Part shown: positions 26,734 to 34,533 of the stretch, in pieces
Layout: each line of letters starts with the position of its first letter
Position numbering within the stretch: the stretch's first letter is position 1
Assembly (NCBI RefSeq): GCF_003390925.1
Contig: NZ_QUBS01000089.1
Coordinates: 62,001-126,000 of the forward strand
From: Trinickia diaoshuihuensis
Lineage (GTDB): Bacteria; Pseudomonadota; Gammaproteobacteria; Burkholderiales; Burkholderiaceae
Length of the DNA: 64,000 bases
Direction: 5' to 3'
Position numbers and translations under genes: made by a program
Notes under the pieces: generated by a model
Told to the model about the DNA's origin: nothing
The model's input: the letters and a program-made list of their open reading frames with translations, nothing else
The model's database searches: none

Positions 26734-28105
26734 GGAGGTGTTCAAGCGTTGTCTCCCAAGGAGCGGGGGTGCGAAGGTCTTGTTCGATGAGTTCGGCAAG
26801 TTTCGGATAGCGAGCGACGGCTTCGTCCGCTGACGGGTCGTGGCCCGGCTCGTACTCGCCGAGCGCGATCAGCCATTCGAGTTCTCGATAACGCGAGAGC
26901 AGCGCGCGGGCGCGTTCGGCATCGCGCCTGTGCGAGCCGTGCACGACGAGGGGCATCAACCGACTAAGGCTCTCGACGACGTCGATCGCCGGAAAACTGC
27001 CGCGCTCGGCAAGCTTGCGCGACAGGACGATGTGAGCATCAAGGAGCGAGCGACTCTCATCGGCGATCGGGTCGCCGTGCTCGGCTTCGGTCAAGACCGT
27101 ATAGATGCCGGTGATCGCGCCGTCGGCTCGGTTGCCGGCGCGTTCGATCAAGCGAGGCAACAAGGCGAAGACCGACGAGGGATAGCCGAGGCGACCCGGC
27201 GGCTCGTTCGACGCAAGCCCGATCTCGCGTTGAGCCCGCGCTAAGCGCGTGAGGGAATCGACGAGCAATAGAACGTGCTTGCCGCGGCGGCAAAAACCTT
27301 CCGCGATCGCCGTTGCCGTGAACGCGGCTCGCGCGCGCTCCATCGGCGGTGAGTCGGATGTCGCGCAAACGACGACCGTCCGCTGCATCCGTTGGGGACC
27401 GAGCTCCCGGCTGATGAACTCGTTCAACTCGCGCCCGCGTTCCCCGACGAGGCCGAGGACGACGACGTCGGCGTCGATACCACGCGCCAATGCGCCGAGC
27501 AGCGTTGTCTTACCGCTACCGGGCCCGGCGAACAAGCCCACGCGCTGACCCCGCGCCAACGTCAGCACGGCATCGATCGCGCGAACGCCCGTGACGATAT
27601 GCCGGTCGACGAGCGGGCGCCGCGTGGCGCAGGGCGCTCTTGCCATGACGGGTACGGTGGAACAGTCATGTCCCGATTTCGACGCTTCGGGCCCCGGCCG
27701 AAGCACGCGGCCGAAGCCGTCGAGCACTGCACCGAGTAGGTGCGGACCGACTCGCACGCGATGAGGCGCGCCCAGCAAGCGGACGAGCGAACCGAACGCG
27801 ATGCCCTCGGTGGGCGAGAGCGGAGCAAGTAGGGTGTGTTTGTCGTCGAAACCGACGACTTCGGCTAGGACCGGCACACTGGCCGCACCGGCCCCGAGCA
27901 GCTCGCACAGATCGCCGATGGCGCATCGCGGCAGCCGCGCGACGACGAGCATCGAACCCACGTGTGCGACCTTCCCATAGCAGCTAACCGCCTCTGGCGG
28001 CGTCTTGGCGAGCCGATGCTGCGCATCGCGTGCCCACGCGGCGAGGCGCACCGGCGTTTCGGACGCCGAGCCGCCGTTGTGCGCGGTTGCCCCTTCGGTC
28101 ACCAT
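26711..28105 (-). CDS. sctN: Type III secretion ATPase SctN (HrcN)
   Basis: 464 residues. SctN strips chaperones and unfolds cargo at the base of the injectisome. It shows an F1-like fold: N-terminal barrel, then GQRVGLFAGPGSGKTTLLG with Walker A at about 193-201, the GERGRELNEF motif, VLLLVDSLTRLARAQREIGL with Walker B, and EPPGRLGYPSSVFALLPRLI. The family-specific C-terminus is intact. The ATG at 28105 overlaps the sctD stop; the open frame extends far upstream to 28834 but that part is shadow of sctD. Confidence 0.96.
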   Translation of the reverse strand: MVTEGATAHNGGSASETPVRLAAWARDAQHRLAKTPPEAVSCYGKVAHVGSMLVVARLPRCAIGDLCELLGAGAASVPVLAEVVGFDDKHTLLAPLSPTEGIAFGSLVRLLGAPHRVRVGPHLLGAVLDGFGRVLRPGPEASKSGHDCSTVPVMARAPCATRRPLVDRHIVTGVRAIDAVLTLARGQRVGLFAGPGSGKTTLLGALARGIDADVVVLGLVGERGRELNEFISRELGPQRMQRTVVVCATSDSPPMERARAAFTATAIAEGFCRRGKHVLLLVDSLTRLARAQREIGLASNEPPGRLGYPSSVFALLPRLIERAGNRADGAITGIYTVLTEAEHGDPIADESRSLLDAHIVLSRKLAERGSFPAIDVVESLSRLMPLVVHGSHRRDAERARALLSRYRELEWLIALGEYEPGHDPSADEAVARYPKLAELIEQDLRTPAPWETTLEHLHASVRER

Positions 28106-28809
28106 TTCAACTCCGCGCGATAGGGACCGGTGAACAGGGCGCGTTCGGCATCGATCTTGACGAGCGTGAAGCCGCGCCAACGGCTTCCGACGATCAGGAC
28201 GTGCTCGTCTTCGGTCACGAGGAAGCCATAAGGACCCGTGCTCGCGCTGCGGATCGCGAAAGGCGGCTTGCGAACGGCCTCGCTTGGGTAGAGCGTGCCG
28301 CTGACGATGCGCACCGGCCCGCTTGCCGCATCGGGCAAGGACGCGGCGGATGCCGCGGTTGCGCCCGTGGGCTCGCTCGGCCATCGCAGCAACGCCGCGG
28401 TGGCTGTCGACAGGAGGACTATTCCGGCCGCCGCGGTCAGTTTTGTTCCGAGGCGTACGGGTCGTTTCCGGGATTGGGCGCCGCTCCGTGTGGGCTCGGC
28501 GCCCCATGGGGCAGCTTCGTCTTCGCATCCGATGAGAACTGGACCTGCGAACCAACGCGCCCCTGCGACGAGTGCCGTTCCGCCCGCTATGTTTTGTCCT
28601 CCGAGCGCGGTGCTCTGCGACTCTGAGTCGAATACGCGACAGAGCCACTCGGAGGTCGGTGCGCGGTAGATCGCACAGGCCGACGCCGGCATGCCGGGAT
28701 CGAGCAAGACGATATCGTTCTGCGCCGCGCTGCCGATACGAATCGTCTCTCCTTCGAGCGGAACGGCCGCGCCGCGATGTAGGCCGGTGAGAATGCGAAG
28801 TTCGAGCAT
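28099..28809 (-). CDS. sctD: Type III inner-membrane ring protein SctD, short HrpQ-like form
   Basis: 236 residues. The N-terminus is an FHA-type domain (about 1-95: MLELRILTGLHRGAAVPLEG, then IRIGSAAQNDIVLLDPGMP). A basic linker leads to one membrane segment at about 127-145 (AAAGIVLLSTATAALL). Only ~90 residues follow on the periplasmic side (LYPSEAVRKPPF, DEHVLIVGSRW). Most SctD proteins have three periplasmic ring domains; here at most one fits. Hrp1 HrpQ proteins are also compact. It lies between sctC and sctN, as hrpQ-hrcN do in Hrp1 systems. Function is inferred from FHA plus TM plus position. Confidence 0.8.
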   Translation of the reverse strand: MLELRILTGLHRGAAVPLEGETIRIGSAAQNDIVLLDPGMPASACAIYRAPTSEWLCRVFDSESQSTALGGQNIAGGTALVAGARWFAGPVLIGCEDEAAPWGAEPTRSGAQSRKRPVRLGTKLTAAAGIVLLSTATAALLRWPSEPTGATAASAASLPDAASGPVRIVSGTLYPSEAVRKPPFAIRSASTGPYGFLVTEDEHVLIVGSRWRGFTLVKIDAERALFTGPYRAELKW

Positions 28810-28830
28810 GGCGGTGCGGCGTGCTCCGAC

Positions 28831-30342
28831 TCACAACGCCTTCGCGCTGATGAAGATGGCACGCTGTTCCGCGCGTGCCGAAGCGACGGGATAGCTCGCG
28901 ATCAAACGCGGCGGCGCGCCGCTTTCGAGCGTGACCGCCGTATCCAACTTGACGCTGCTGGTATTCGCCCAGGTTTGTCCGGGAAGCCCCGTCGGCTGCG
29001 CCATGAGGAGGTCGACGTCGACCGCCACGTTCGGCGCGGCGTTTCCTTGAGCGGGCATGAGCCGGGCAGCGAGGTCCAGACGATCGCCGCGATTGCCGCC
29101 GCGGCCATTATGCGGCTCTCCCGAAGTGGCGTCGGGCGCGGTGCTTGCCGCCGGCGCCTCGCCGCCGATTGCCAGCGTGGTATGGGAGTTGAAACGGCCG
29201 ACGAGCGTTTGCCGGTTGAGCACGCGCACGCGTCGCTCGGCGATTGCCGCCGCGATTTGCGCGTCGAAGGCTGAGCCGTGCGCAGTCGCCGTCGCGCGTG
29301 CCTGCCCGCCGTCGCTCGCCGCGTCGAGCGCGGCCACGGTGGCGAGGTCCGTCTCGATCACGAGTACGTCCATCGAAACCAGCGGCGATGGACGATCGAG
29401 GGCAGCGACGACTTGCGCGATCTTGCTACGCCAGCGGCGATCGCCCCATACGATCACGGAATTCGTCGCTTCGTCGGCGACGATGCTCGGTTCTGTCGCT
29501 TGCGACGCCGATTCGCCGGATGCCCGCGCGCGGGGCAGCGGCAACGGTAACGGCGAGGCGGCCGTGGCGCTGGGAAATGCTGTCCATTGCGAAGCGGGCG
29601 GCGGCGCGGTAGGCAGCGGGGGAAAATCGGCTTGTGCGGGGATGGCGAATAGGGGCGGGTTGACGGCCGTCTCGCGCGCAAGCAGTTGCCGTAGTATGGC
29701 GGCAACGCCGGGGCGGGTAGCGACGCCGGAATCGGCGGGCGCTTCGTCGGCCGCCCGCACGAAGCGAAGCGGAAAAATCATCGGCTCGAGTTCCGATGCC
29801 GTCTCGCCCGGTGCCGAGCCCTTCGCCAAGAAGCGTCGAACGAGGGTGCGATAGGCTTGCGGGCCGCCGACCAGCACCGCGTCTTGGCCGGCAAGTTCAC
29901 CCCAGCCAAAACGCGCGTCGTAGACGCCAACCGCTTCGAGGGCAGCGCGCGCGCGGTCGGCCGGCATGCCCGCGAGCGCAATGCGCTCCACGGCGGCATC
30001 GCGTGCCGCGCTCAGATAGAGCGTGCGCTCGGCGACGAACCAAGAAAAGTGGTGAGCGCGAGAAAGCTGCTCGAGAAACGCAAGTCCCGAGGGAGCGCGC
30101 ACCCACCCGTCGAGCGTTGTCGTTTGCCAAGGACGGCCGGCGTGGGCTGCAACGCGGATCGTAAGGCCGTGATCGGCGGCGAAGCGCTCCAGCACGGTCA
30201 GCAGGGGTTGCTTCGACGTCTCGACGGCGTACGGCGCGCCGAGACCGGGATCGACCTCGGCCGCGGCGAATGCGCCGCCCGGGAGACAAAGCAGCCAAAG
30301 CGCCGCCAGCAACGACAGGCGCAGGCAAGCGCGCTCGATCAT
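28831..30342 (-). CDS. sctC: Type III outer-membrane secretin SctC (HrcC)
   Basis: 503 residues. A signal peptide ends near residue 27 (LLAALWLLCLPGGAFAA). N-domains occupy about 30-200 (TVLERFAADHGLTIRVAAHA, EQLSRAHHFSWFV), a Pro-rich linker lies near 250-285, and a further N-domain contains SIVADEATNSVIVWGDRRW. The C-terminal secretin region includes RVLNRQTLVGRFNSHTTLAI and ends RAIFISAKAL. I do not see the usual secretin VPxLGxxPxxGxLF motif, so the barrel is divergent. The ATG at 30342 is chosen for the signal peptide. The gene follows a small gene by 5 bp. Confidence 0.88.
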   Translation of the reverse strand: MIERACLRLSLLAALWLLCLPGGAFAAAEVDPGLGAPYAVETSKQPLLTVLERFAADHGLTIRVAAHAGRPWQTTTLDGWVRAPSGLAFLEQLSRAHHFSWFVAERTLYLSAARDAAVERIALAGMPADRARAALEAVGVYDARFGWGELAGQDAVLVGGPQAYRTLVRRFLAKGSAPGETASELEPMIFPLRFVRAADEAPADSGVATRPGVAAILRQLLARETAVNPPLFAIPAQADFPPLPTAPPPASQWTAFPSATAASPLPLPLPRARASGESASQATEPSIVADEATNSVIVWGDRRWRSKIAQVVAALDRPSPLVSMDVLVIETDLATVAALDAASDGGQARATATAHGSAFDAQIAAAIAERRVRVLNRQTLVGRFNSHTTLAIGGEAPAASTAPDATSGEPHNGRGGNRGDRLDLAARLMPAQGNAAPNVAVDVDLLMAQPTGLPGQTWANTSSVKLDTAVTLESGAPPRLIASYPVASARAEQRAIFISAKAL

Positions 30343-30347
30343 GCGGG

Positions 30348-30554
30348 TCACCGAATTTCGTTGATGACCGTGCGCAATAGGGCGAACTTCATCTGAAGGT
30401 CTGTCGTGGCGCTCCAATTCGCCAGGGAGACGCCCCGCAACGATTGGACGTACGCTTGCCATTCAGCGGGTCGATCGGGCGACATCGTGCGACGTACGCG
30501 GTCGGCGTGACGGAGTGCGTCGCGCAGTTGGATTTCATTGGGTTCGAGCGTCAT
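30348..30554 (-). CDS. Small T3SS protein, HrpF- or needle-like
   Basis: 68 residues from the ATG at 30554; a TTG at 30611 would add 19. The chain is short, helical and charged, with RPAEWQAYVQSLRGVSLANW in the middle and LRTVINEIR at the end. In Hrp1 clusters the gene before hrpG-hrcC is the small hrpF. The pattern of a 60-80-residue helical hairpin ending in INxxR also recalls needle subunits. A separate HrpA-like pilin is present at 31483, so an HrpF-like or chaperone role is more likely. Identity is inferred from size, shape and position only. Confidence 0.5.
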   Translation of the reverse strand: MTLEPNEIQLRDALRHADRVRRTMSPDRPAEWQAYVQSLRGVSLANWSATTDLQMKFALLRTVINEIR

Positions 30555-30666
30555 CGTTGATGGGCGATTGGATGAACGGTTAGCCAAAGGATCGCCTGGC
30601 CGCGTGGCCAAACCAGCAGCGGCGGCAATGCGCGATCAAGTCGACGCGTTCGAGGCGTCCGGTGCA

Positions 30667-31224
30667 TCAAAGCGCTCCCGCGTGATCGAAATGCCGCTCC
30701 AGCTTCGAGCGCAGGCGCGATAAGCGCGAACGCACCGTGCCCACGGGAATGCCGAGCGCGGCCGCTACTTCCACGTAGCTCACGTTATCGACGAACAGGA
30801 GCTCGAGCATGCGTTGCTGTTCAGGTGAAAGGGACTGCGCGAATTCGAGGAAGCGCGAGAATGTTTGCCTGACCGAGACGCACCGCTCGGGTGCCCGTGT
30901 GTCGACGAGTTCGCTTTCGTGATCGTCGAGGGACTCGATGACGAAGCGGTAATCGGAGGCGCGGCTCACATGGTTGCGCACGACGTTCAACGCGATTGCG
31001 GTCAACCAAGTCTTGGGCTGGGCCGTGCCGCGGTACGAACCGCGATTTTCCCAAGCGCCGAGATAGGTCGATTGCAGGATGTCGGCCGCATCTTCCGCGC
31101 TGCGCACGCGGCGCGCGATGAACCGGTAAATCGCACGGCCATGCGCGCGATACCAGTTGTCGAATTCAACGGACTGATCCGCCACGGCGGGCGAGGGAGG
31201 CGGATGCAAGTGCGTCGAGTTCAT
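30667..31224 (-). CDS. hrpL: ECF RNA polymerase sigma factor, HrpL-like
   Basis: 185 residues. Region 2 is clear: FDNWYRAHGRAIYRFIARRV, then EDAADILQSTYLGAWENRGS. Region 4 follows with LSPEQQRMLELLFVDNVSYV, then the AAALGIPVGTVRSRLSRLR helix-turn-helix. The length matches HrpL. It heads the leftward T3SS operon and faces the pilin operon, so it is the obvious candidate to recognise the GGAACC promoters in this region. The open frame runs back to 32163, but the ATG at 31224 (MNSTHLHPPP) is the sensible start. Naming it HrpL is an inference from context; the ECF sigma family is certain. Confidence 0.85.
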   Translation of the reverse strand: MNSTHLHPPPSPAVADQSVEFDNWYRAHGRAIYRFIARRVRSAEDAADILQSTYLGAWENRGSYRGTAQPKTWLTAIALNVVRNHVSRASDYRFVIESLDDHESELVDTRAPERCVSVRQTFSRFLEFAQSLSPEQQRMLELLFVDNVSYVEVAAALGIPVGTVRSRLSRLRSKLERHFDHAGAL

Positions 31225-31249
31225 CTTGGGATCGAGTGACTCAGGGCGT

Positions 31250-31271
31250 AACGATTCCCGAATGATTCCCG
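31250..31271. repeat. Tandem 11-bp direct repeat upstream of hrpL
   Basis: AACGATTCCCG (31250-31260) is followed immediately by AATGATTCCCG (31261-31271), one mismatch in eleven. It lies 26 bp upstream of the hrpL start, in the 258-bp divergent gap. Two adjacent sites one helical turn apart on the same face suggest binding of a dimeric regulator, possibly the NarL-type protein encoded at 34779. The role is inferred. Confidence 0.5.
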
Positions 31272-31379
31272 CAACGGCACGCGTTCGCTCAGGGCGAACC
31301 AAAAATAGGACTACATAACCCTCGGTATGGGGCGAGCACCCGCGTGCCGGGTTTGGCTGCCCGCGAAGGTGCTCCGCAT

Positions 31380-31407
31380 GGAACCGCATAGCCGCCGCCG
31401 TTACTAA
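31380..31407 (+). promoter_or_regulatory. Candidate ECF (HrpL-type) promoter of the pilin operon
   Basis: GGAACC at 31380-31385, 15 bases, then TTACTAA at 31401-31407. It matches the element before sctV (GGAACC, 16 bases, TTACTCA). It lies 75 bases before the pilin start codon at 31483, leaving a ~70-base leader. The -35 half equals the classical hrp box; the -10 half differs from CCACNNA but is shared by both sites here. Confidence 0.6.
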
Positions 31408-31482
31408 GTTCGCAATTCCGGGCGGCGGCGCGTCGCTGCGCGGAAGAGCGGCAGTTCGAACGTCAGCAAAGGAGTCGCAATC

Positions 31483-31809
31483 ATGACCATAGCAGCCATA
31501 GTCCCCGCCATGCACGCGGTGGGTGCGCTCGCAACGCTCGCCACCTCGGTCGTCTCGGCGGTTTCCGGGTCGTCCGGCGAGGCGGCCTCGGGTGCGGCGG
31601 GCTCGCCGAGCGGCGTCGGTTTGAATCAGATGGAGCGTGTCCTGAAACGGCAGGAAGCGGCGCAGTTGAAAGCGATGGAAATGCAGACCGAGGCCAACAT
31701 CCAAAAGATGATGGCCGACACGGCCAACAGTATCGCAAGCGGCCATCTCGATTCCGGAGCGAAAGTGCAAAACGCCAGCATCAAGGCGGCACAAGGCATT
31801 CATTTTTAA
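31483..31809 (+). CDS. hrpA: HrpA-type T3SS pilin/needle protein
   Basis: 108 residues. The C-terminal ~45 residues match my recollection of the P. syringae HrpA pilin in spacing: K-x2-AM-x-x-Q, then N-x-I-x2-G, DS-x2-K, and a C-terminal AxGI(Y/F)-like ending (here AAQGIHF). The N-terminus is small-residue-rich and hydrophobic (AVGALATLATSVVSAVSGSS), also as in HrpA. A strong ribosome-binding site (AAAGGAG, 31468-31474) and first position behind a candidate ECF promoter suit a highly expressed filament subunit. sctI-J-K-L follow, as hrpB-hrcJ-hrpD-hrpE follow hrpA-hrpZ in Hrp1 clusters. The alignment is from memory and should be confirmed. Confidence 0.65.
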   Translation: MTIAAIVPAMHAVGALATLATSVVSAVSGSSGEAASGAAGSPSGVGLNQMERVLKRQEAAQLKAMEMQTEANIQKMMADTANSIASGHLDSGAKVQNASIKAAQGIHF

Positions 31810-31872
31810 CGTTTCTAAATAGAGGAGCGAGTGCGGCGCCGACGCGCCGCGCTCGTCACCAGAGGCAAATCG

Positions 31873-32073
31873 ATGAACGAGGTCTTGGGGGGATTCGCCG
31901 CGCGAGCGGCGAGCCAGCAGCGAACGGCGCAATGGACTGCGCAAACGGGTATTGCGTTCGCGCTCGAAAAGCGGCGTGTGGATGCCGAGTCGGCGTTGGC
32001 CCACATCGATGGCCGCGCAAAGACGGAACTGATCAACGCGTTGCGCGGTATCGCGCAGCAGTTGCGCCCATGA
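31873..32073 (+). CDS. Small unknown T3SS operon protein
   Basis: 66 residues, helical and charged (AQWTAQTGIAFALEKRRVDA, then LINALRGIAQQLRP). It lies between the pilin gene and sctI, where Hrp1 clusters have the harpin gene hrpZ, but it is far too short and not glycine-rich enough to be a harpin. It could be a pilin chaperone (HrpG/YscG-like partner). The stop overlaps the sctI start (ATGA), so translational coupling is likely. No family is recognised. Confidence 0.6.
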   Translation: MNEVLGGFAARAASQQRTAQWTAQTGIAFALEKRRVDAESALAHIDGRAKTELINALRGIAQQLRP

Positions 32074-32495
32074 GCGGCGTGGCGTTGGAACCGTTGGCGG
32101 CCGGTGGCGCGTCCTGGAAGGCAAGCGCGCCGGCTTCGCCGCCTGTCCTCGATCGCGGCTCATTCGGCGCTGCCATGGCTGCTGTCCATTTGACGAAACT
32201 CATTCCGGCGGCTTCGTCCGCGGTCTCGGCGGGACGACCGCTCGATGCGGCCGGCGCGGGGCTCGGCGGCCTTGCGCGGCACCTCGATCAAGTTGGCCGC
32301 CATCGCTTGGAGGCACAAACGCTGTCCGAGCAACTGGCTCGGGGATGGGGTTCCGATGTCGATCCGTCAGTTTTAGCCGTATCGATGCATCGGCAGGCTC
32401 GCGCGCTGGCGTCCTACAACATCAGCGTCATGTGGGGCGCGAAGCTGGTCGGCGTCACGGCTGGCGCGCTTCGGCAATTGGTGTCGGCGTCGTGA
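32070..32495 (+). CDS. sctI: Type III inner rod protein SctI (HrpB/YscI type)
   Basis: 141 residues. The C-terminal ~45 residues (SVLAVSMHRQARALASYNIS, then VMWGAKLVGVTAGALRQL) have the typical inner-rod form, with two helices and an amphipathic C-terminal one ending in a leucine. The N-terminal half is Ala/Ser-rich and variable. Position directly before sctJ corresponds to hrpB in Hrp1 operons. The start overlaps the upstream small gene; sctJ follows after 10 bp. Confidence 0.8.
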   Translation: MSGVALEPLAAGGASWKASAPASPPVLDRGSFGAAMAAVHLTKLIPAASSAVSAGRPLDAAGAGLGGLARHLDQVGRHRLEAQTLSEQLARGWGSDVDPSVLAVSMHRQARALASYNISVMWGAKLVGVTAGALRQLVSAS

Positions 32496-32505
32496 ATATG
32501 ACGGC

Positions 32506-33300
32506 ATGAAGCGCCCGTCAATACCGAGGGCAAGAGGTCGTCGTGTCGCTGCGATCGCGCTGTCGATCGTCGTGGTCGCCATGCTTTCCGGCTGCGAACG
32601 GAGGGTTGAATTGCAACTGGCGCCGGATGTTCGTCGGGCGAGCGAAATCGCGGCGGCGCTGGCCAGTCACGGGATCGTCGTCGATCGCAAGCCGGTAAAG
32701 TCGGGCGTGATGCTGGTCGTCGCCGATTCGGATCTCCCTCTCGCGATACGTGCATTGCGCGAAGCGGGTTTATTGCGGTCCGTTCGGCCAACCGTCGATG
32801 AGGCGCTCGGCAAGCGTGGGATCGCACCGACGCCGCAAGAGGAACGCGCTCGCCATATGCGCGCCATCGAACGCGAGCTCGAATCGACGCTCATGGAGAT
32901 CGACGGCGTGGTCGCCGCTCGCGTCAGTGTCGTCCCGCCCGAGCGCCCAGCGCCCGGAGTGCCGCTGGCCTCGGCATCGGCTTCGGTGCTCGTCAAGCAC
33001 CGGGGCGACGTCGACTTGTCGCCGCTCGTACCCGGTATCGCGACGCTCGTCAAACATGCGGTGCCAGGGCTGGCCGCCGAAGACGATCGGCATGTCGCCG
33101 TGATGCTGTTGCCCGAACAACATGCGGCCGTCCCGAATTCGCCGGCTCCCGCAACGGCGTCCCGGGTGGAGCTGCGCGCCGTCGGGCAACTGATACTGCT
33201 TGCCGCCGGTTCGATCGCGATCGGCTACTTCGCCGATCGGACGTTGCGGCGCTTGCGTGCGCGCACTTCAAATGGAGGCGTGGACGATGGCGAACCCTGA
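32506..33300 (+). CDS. sctJ: Type III inner-membrane ring lipoprotein SctJ (HrcJ)
   Basis: 264 residues. A lipoprotein signal ends in MLSGC (Cys30), followed by the conserved VELQLAPDVRRASEIAAALA-type start of the first ring-building motif. The second ring domain holds RAIERELESTLMEIDGVVAA and RVSVVPPERP, with ASVLVKHRGDVDLSPLVPGI after it. One membrane segment lies near residues 222-240 (LILLAAGSIAIGYFA), with a short basic cytoplasmic tail. This is the full domain set. The gene overlaps sctK by 14 bp. Confidence 0.95.
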   Translation: MKRPSIPRARGRRVAAIALSIVVVAMLSGCERRVELQLAPDVRRASEIAAALASHGIVVDRKPVKSGVMLVVADSDLPLAIRALREAGLLRSVRPTVDEALGKRGIAPTPQEERARHMRAIERELESTLMEIDGVVAARVSVVPPERPAPGVPLASASASVLVKHRGDVDLSPLVPGIATLVKHAVPGLAAEDDRHVAVMLLPEQHAAVPNSPAPATASRVELRAVGQLILLAAGSIAIGYFADRTLRRLRARTSNGGVDDGEP

Positions 33301-33916
33301 CGTCGCCCCACGGTTCTGGACCGAGCCGTGGCATTGGGCGGCGCCGGCTTGGCGCCGCACCTATGGGGCGCCGCCGCGCGATCTCGATTGCTTCGAAGCG
33401 AGGCTCGCCTACCGCGGCTGGGCGGCCTCCTTCGGTTTGGTGGAAGAATGGCGCGCACCCGCCGATGAGAGGTGGCTGAGCATCGTACAGGCATCGCCCG
33501 CCGTGCTGCGTGGCGTAACGGCGGCGCTGGGGTACATCGCGTTGCTTCGCGTCCCGTTGTCCGGCGCGCTCAGGTACCGCAAGCCGATGGATCATTGGTT
33601 CGCGCTCGCGCTGAGATACCGCGAGATCAATTGCATCGGTTCGGCAGGGGGCGTTATGCGAGAAGACTTATCGGAGGCGGGGATGCATGGCGTTCGGGTA
33701 TTACGCATCATGGCGCGGCAAGACTGGCCCGAGGTGGACTCGCGTATCGCCATGCTGGCTGTGCCGGACGCCCGGCAAGTACGGCGTGAGGCGAGTATTG
33801 CGCCGCACGCGTCAAGCTTCGTCATCGAGCGGGTAGATGTAGGCAGATGTCTATCGATTTGCGCGGCGATCGTGCGCCACTCCGCCGCTGAATCGATACC
33901 GAGCGTTAAGCGATGA
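33287..33916 (+). CDS. sctK: Type III secretion protein SctK (HrpD/YscK type)
   Basis: 209 residues from the ATG at 33287, which has GGAGG eight bases upstream. SctK connects SctQ of the sorting platform to SctD. The family is poorly conserved; the call rests on position between sctJ and sctL, the size, and a central region (ADERWLSIVQASPAVLRGVT) plausible for the family. It ends with an ATGA overlap with sctL. A further in-frame ATG lies at 33272. Confidence 0.75.
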   Translation: MANPDVAPRFWTEPWHWAAPAWRRTYGAPPRDLDCFEARLAYRGWAASFGLVEEWRAPADERWLSIVQASPAVLRGVTAALGYIALLRVPLSGALRYRKPMDHWFALALRYREINCIGSAGGVMREDLSEAGMHGVRVLRIMARQDWPEVDSRIAMLAVPDARQVRREASIAPHASSFVIERVDVGRCLSICAAIVRHSAAESIPSVKR

Positions 33917-34533
33917 GCTTTACTGCGCGCCGGGTAGGCCTCGGAGGTGGACAAACGAACGTCTCCGAATGTCTCGTCGTCCGAGCGCAGGACGCCGTGA
34001 GGCTGCGTGATGTCGAATCGATCATAGGTCGCGCCCGCCGCACGGCGTCCTCGATCGTCAAGCAAGCCCTGGCAAAGGAGAAAATTCGCCGCGCTCGCTC
34101 GGCCGAGAAGCGACGTGCGCGCGACCAAGAGGCGGACCGTGCGTTCGCGATGCGCGCGGCCGCGCTCGAAGAAGCCTACGAGGCTGCAAGGCGCGCGTTG
34201 ACCTCCGAACTCGAGGCGACGCTCGATCAGGTACTGGCGAGTGTACTAGCGAACATCGGCGCCGAGATTCCGGCGGCGCAACGGCTGCGCGTCGTCTGCG
34301 AGCAATTGAATAAGATGGCGGGGCCCATGTCCGCGGCCCGCTTGTGCCTGTGTGAAGAGGACGACTCGACTCGCCGTACGGCGGGGCTCCATTGTCCTTG
34401 GCCGATTCAAATCGACGCAGCGTTGTCGCCGGGGCAATGCCGGCTACTCACCGAGAATGGACATTGGGCGCTCGATTTCGACGCGCTGTTTGCATCGTTG
34501 AGCGCTGCCGCCAGCGCGGGTGCACCCAATTGA
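33913..34533 (+). CDS. sctL: Type III secretion stator protein SctL (HrpE/YscL type)
   Basis: 206 residues. The centre is a long arginine/alanine-rich helix (IVKQALAKEKIRRARSAEKR, then RARDQEADRAFAM) like the peripheral stalk that holds the SctN ATPase. A small C-terminal domain follows (QIDAALSPGQCRLLTENGHW). The form is that of the FliH/YscL family. It is the last gene of the pilin operon. Its start overlaps sctK. Confidence 0.85.
   Translation: MSFTARRVGLGGGQTNVSECLVVRAQDAVRLRDVESIIGRARRTASSIVKQALAKEKIRRARSAEKRRARDQEADRAFAMRAAALEEAYEAARRALTSELEATLDQVLASVLANIGAEIPAAQRLRVVCEQLNKMAGPMSAARLCLCEEDDSTRRTAGLHCPWPIQIDAALSPGQCRLLTENGHWALDFDALFASLSAAASAGAPN

Noticed and set aside
31873-32073. Harpin (HrpZ) from its place in the operon
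   Set aside because: Only 66 residues, charged and helical, not glycine-rich; position alone is not enough.
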